DNA of 64,000 nucleotides from Pseudoscleropodium purum (taxonomy: Eukaryota > Streptophyta > Bryopsida > Hypnales > Brachytheciaceae), in the NCBI GenBank assembly GCA_963969395.1, contig OZ017795.1, positions 36,809,063 to 36,873,062 of the forward strand, given 5' to 3'. Every line of letters begins with the position of its first letter. Position 1 is the first letter of the stretch. A program made the translations under genes and the position numbers. A model generated the notes under the pieces. It was not told where the DNA came from and searched no databases. It saw only the letters and a list, made by a program, of their open reading frames with translations. Below, piece after piece: positions 60,936 through 64,000 of this stretch.

Positions 60936-61949
60936 CATTATTAGAAATGCACGACCAAAACAACATAAATTCAACTGATTTATGTTATTTGGGACAGTAG
61001 AATGACCATTTTGTAACTTTTTGTAAAAATCAACAAAATAGCAATTTTGTTTTGTTGATTTGGATAGTACAATGACCAAATCAACAAGTTTTTGTTGAAT
61101 TTGAAATCTTTTAAGAATCTTTGAAATTTAAAAAGAAAATTGGAATCTTTTGGAATATTCGAGAATCTAAGTATAATGATTTAAAAAAGAAATTAATTAT
61201 GTAAAATTCAGTCTTTTTTCAATTCAGCAGACTTTGGAGTCCATTCTCGCATAGTAGAATAAAAAATTTCAAAAAATCTAGAATTGAGAAAAGTTGTAAA
61301 TTCAAGCTAACTTTCACCTCCAAAAATCTGTTTGTAATTTAGATTCTCCAATCAAAAGTTATAGACAAAAATCAGAGAGGAGTAGTTAGGAACATTTATT
61401 TTGACATTTTTAAACATCCTTTCTGATTTTTGTCTATAACTCTTTATTGAAGACTCAAAATCACAAACAAATTTTTTTGAGGTGAAAGTTAGTTTGAATT
61501 TACAAATTTTCTTAGCTTCAATTTTTTTGAAAAAATGTGTTCTACTATGACTAGATGACCTCTAAAGTTCACTGAAAATACAAAACACATGAAAAAACAA
61601 TGAAAAAATTAAATATATAAAATTCTAGTTCTTGTGTGGTCATTTAAATATTTAGGTGATTTAGTGGTTGGAACCTAGAACCTTCAAACACGAGGACCAA
61701 GGTTTGAATCTCCTTGGGGCACCCGCCTGCATGGTGGGTGGCCTAGGTGGTTGCCCATGCAAAAAAAAATTTATTTTAAATGGGCACCGTCCAAAAATTA
61801 ATTAAATTTTTCTTATTTGTCCAAAACAACAGAAAAAATCAACATATTTTAGTTTGATTTTGTCCAAAACAACACCTTTAAAATGATTGAATCATTCAAC
61901 GAATTTGAGTTGAAATTCTGTTGTTTTGGTCATGAATTTTCTAATAGTG
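60936..61949. mobile_element. Non-autonomous CACTA element, 1014 bp
   Basis: The left end is CATTATTAGAAATGCACGAC (first C of CACTA's ACTA changed to T); the right end, inverted, is CACTATTAGAAAATTCATGAC. Both continue with CAAAACAACA. A 3-bp duplication ATA flanks it (60933-60935, 61950-61952). Inside, a second inverted pair of about 95 bp (about 61285-61380 and 61418-61515) shares ACTTTCACCTC and TTATAGACAAAAATCAGA. There is no transposase. A tRNA-like promoter segment lies inside it. Confidence 0.75.
61662..61740 (+). other. Possible tRNA-derived SINE head inside the CACTA element
   Basis: GATTTAGTGGTTGG resembles a Pol III A box, and GGTTTGAATCTCC about 40 bp downstream resembles a B box (GGTTCGAnnCC) with one change. 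It is followed by a GC-rich stretch ending in CCATGC and an A run. The spacing fits a tRNA-related SINE promoter. No cloverleaf can be drawn, so it is not a tRNA gene. Confidence 0.4.
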
Positions 61950-61952
61950 ATA

Positions 61953-62940
61953 CAAGCAATTGTCTACTATCAAAGACTTCTAGCTCCTAGAAGAGTTAGT
62001 GAAGTACAAACTTAATTTGAGTTTTTTATATTACATAGAGAATTCGTAGTCGAATCCATGCACTAGAAGTCCACAAGAGTGGCTACTAGCTAGTATGCCA
62101 ATGATAGGATAATAGATAACTAGAGAAGTTCAAGGGAATATCCACATAATATACCATATATATTATCTTTGAAAAAAATGATAGGTGGATAGCACATGAG
62201 TATACAAAACAAAAGACAAATGAATTAGTTAAATTCATGGAAAGGGAGCAAAAATTCTACATTTCTTCTTGAATAGGTGAGAATGCAAATTGCTTTTGAC
62301 ATTAAATACAAGGCTAAGGAATGAAATCCTATAGATATGGTTTTTTAAAACTTTTTTCTCTATCTCAACTCAATTCTTCAACATAAAAGATTAGAAAATC
62401 AAAATCAGTAATACCAAATTGTAGGTGAAGAAGATTCAAAGTCAAAAAATCTAGTCAAGTAAGTTTATGAAATTTCTTCCACATACTCATATACTAGTTT
62501 AGTACAAGATCCTACAATCAAAGGAAAAAAGGAAAAAAGGAAAAAAACAATTTTAAAACTTTTATGCTCTATGCAATAGAAATGACAATTTTGTATGCTT
62601 TGTTTTGATAAAAAAAAAAAGGCCTTGGGCTTTTCAAAGACACTTCTTTTTTTCATTTTTTATGAAGTATCAAAGTGGCAATATTAAATGTCATAGTGGT
62701 GCTTCAAATTTCAACATATTGAATAGAAAATATCACAATAGCACACACCACATACCCACAAGTTTGTTTTCATCCACAATTTGATAATTTTCATCCAAGA
62801 TTTTTTTTTTTAATTTGAATTTTTTTGATGATTAACTCCTCTTTCAGTACTATTTGTGTTCTTAGGGCATGGGCCAAGACCCTCTAAGGTAGGAGGTTCA
62901 TAAATTGACCATTTAAGAGTTGGAGAGTTGGAATTGATTT
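61953..62940. other. AT-rich spacer, no gene seen
   Basis: Only short frames are present. A GGCCTTGGGCTTTTC word near 62622 resembles the subterminal part of the TTAA elements D and E, but no end follows. Confidence 0.35.
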
Positions 62941-62944
62941 TTGG

Positions 62945-63120
62945 GGAGGTGAAACTTCTTCAAATATTTTTCACTAAATTTTCCTTGAAAGACAAGTAGA
63001 CTTGGCATCTAACCCAAGGCATTTCATATTTTTTGAAGCTTTGTGGAATTGGTTGTAAAAATTTGAAGCTAAAATGGCATAGGGCTCTAATAACGTCAAC
63101 CTCCTAAAATGTACATTCAT
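62945..63120 (+). repeat. Dispersed repeat, copy 2 (partner at 52808)
   Basis: This is the second copy of the segment described at 52808-52985, in the same orientation. Its right edge runs into the small palindrome at 63097-63181. Confidence 0.7.
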
Positions 63121-63181
63121 TGTACATGCTCAAGGCTACTAAAAAGCAACATGTACATGCAGTGTACATTTAAGGAGGTGG
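63097..63181. repeat. Small palindromic (fold-back) element, ~85 bp
   Basis: The left arm has CCTCCTAAAATGTACATT and ATTGTACATG; the right arm, inverted, has CACCTCCTTAAATGTACACT and GCATGTACATG. A short loop lies between. A left arm alone occurs at about 52964 in the partner repeat. Confidence 0.55.
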
Positions 63182-63199
63182 ATGCTTCCAGAACTTATG

Positions 63200-64000
63200 T
63201 GCTTATGGAACCTCCTACCTTACTTTAATTCAAATGGCTGCCAAATTGCCAAAAATACACACACAGTTTAGGGTTTAAAAAAAGACTGACATCATCCTTA
63301 TCACTGACGATGGTGGGTGCACTCCTTTGAACTTAACATAATGCGAAGCTTCAACACAATTTGATCCTCTCTTTCTTTCTTCTCTTTTGTTTCGCTTTCT
63401 TTTTTATCAAACAAAGAAAACAGAATTGACGCTCTCTTTTTGTCATAACTTATCATGAATTTGATTCATTTCCTACTCATCAGTCTGGAAGTCTGGATCA
63501 CTCATCCGATTCCGGATCAACCCCAACTGCACATATGGATAGAGACGAAGACAAGGATTCCAGTTATTTATGCCTGCAATCGAAGCCAGAGATTCAAAGC
63601 TGCTGTGGGTTGAAACTAAATAACGTAAAACTAGATTATATTATTCCTTCCTCTCTCAACTTCCAAAGTTCCAGAAGCAGCTTGCTGAAGCCTTTGATGT
63701 GCGGCAGGGATCCCCTCGTTTCGCATGAGATTCCCATGGCAGATGCCTGATTGCAGTTGTACGTTATTTTATGTCAACAGCAGTCAAGTGAGAGAGGACA
63801 TCATCCATCAAGCACCCAACAACAGTATAAAATGTTGGAAAACAAAAAAATTCAATTGTAAATTAAAAAAAAAGAAGGGGGGAAAAATCAGAAAGACTGA
63901 GAAGCACGTTCGAGTGAGAATTGTCCTGTTGTTGAAGAAGAGTACCTAACTGAAAGTTGCAAAAAGAAGTTGGAAGCAGCATTTAATTTGGTATTGACAA
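63200..64000 (+). other. Possible start of a gene running off the window
   Basis: After about 63290 the composition becomes gene-like. A pyrimidine-rich stretch (63362-63410) resembles a plant 5' leader and is followed by an ATG at 63535 that opens 71 codons to a TGA at 63750. The peptide is acidic at its start (MDRDEDKD) and Cys/Ser-rich, with no recognised domain. It may be a short-peptide gene, a uORF, or a first exon whose donor lies before the stop. The evidence is weak. Confidence 0.3.

Noticed and set aside
61662..61740. tRNA gene
   Set aside because: The A- and B-box-like words are present, but no acceptor stem or cloverleaf can be formed.
1..64000. CRISPR arrays, bacterial operons or organelle DNA
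   Set aside because: No regularly spaced identical repeats. Gene structure, promoters and transposons are of plant nuclear type, and no plastid or mitochondrial genes are seen.

Overview
This window looks like nuclear DNA of a land plant with a large, repeat-rich genome. The gene content (a plant clade D-type PP2C phosphatase and a kinase with Sel1 repeats), AT-rich spacers tens of kilobases long, and remnants of several transposon superfamilies all point that way. A non-flowering lineage (moss, lycophyte or fern) is my guess, from the unusual kinase architecture and the intronless PP2C. The sequence does not settle the species.

Only about 7 kb looks genic. On the minus strand at 3.6-6.4 kb lies a complete 893-codon protein kinase gene without introns. 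It has a helical N-terminal domain, a non-RD kinase domain, Sel1 repeats, a long polyglutamine tract and a C-terminal membrane anchor, and a short in-frame upstream ORF precedes it. At 40.5-41.6 kb, also on the minus strand, is a complete intronless PP2C phosphatase of the Arabidopsis clade D type, with a TATA box about 90 bp upstream of its ATG. Just upstream of it (42.7-43.7 kb, minus) I assembled by eye a five-exon model for an unrecognised protein of about 187 residues. All its junctions are GT-AG and phase-consistent, but two of the introns are very short.

The rest is mostly decayed repeats. Several non-autonomous DNA transposons have readable termini and target-site duplications. They are three CACTA elements (14.4, 24.5 and 60.9 kb), a GC-rich hAT MITE with an intact 8-bp duplication (26.1 kb), and a 744-bp fold-back element with Tc1-like ends at TA (19.7 kb). 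A further set of six elements (9.5, 21.8, 25.0, 48.3, 50.2 and 55.1 kb) has CCCCTAAA- or CCCTAGA-type ends flanked by TTAA, the arrangement expected of piggyBac-like transposons. There is also a dead LINE (57.9-60.6 kb, plus strand) with recognisable reverse transcriptase motifs, decayed minus-strand coding remnants at 23.8-24.5 and 27.6-28.4 kb, and many degenerate short tandem duplications.

The kinase and the phosphatase lie about 34 kb apart and nothing links them functionally. The most notable signals are the TTAA-flanked family, the Tc1-like fold-back element, the architecture of the kinase and the cryptic multi-exon gene.
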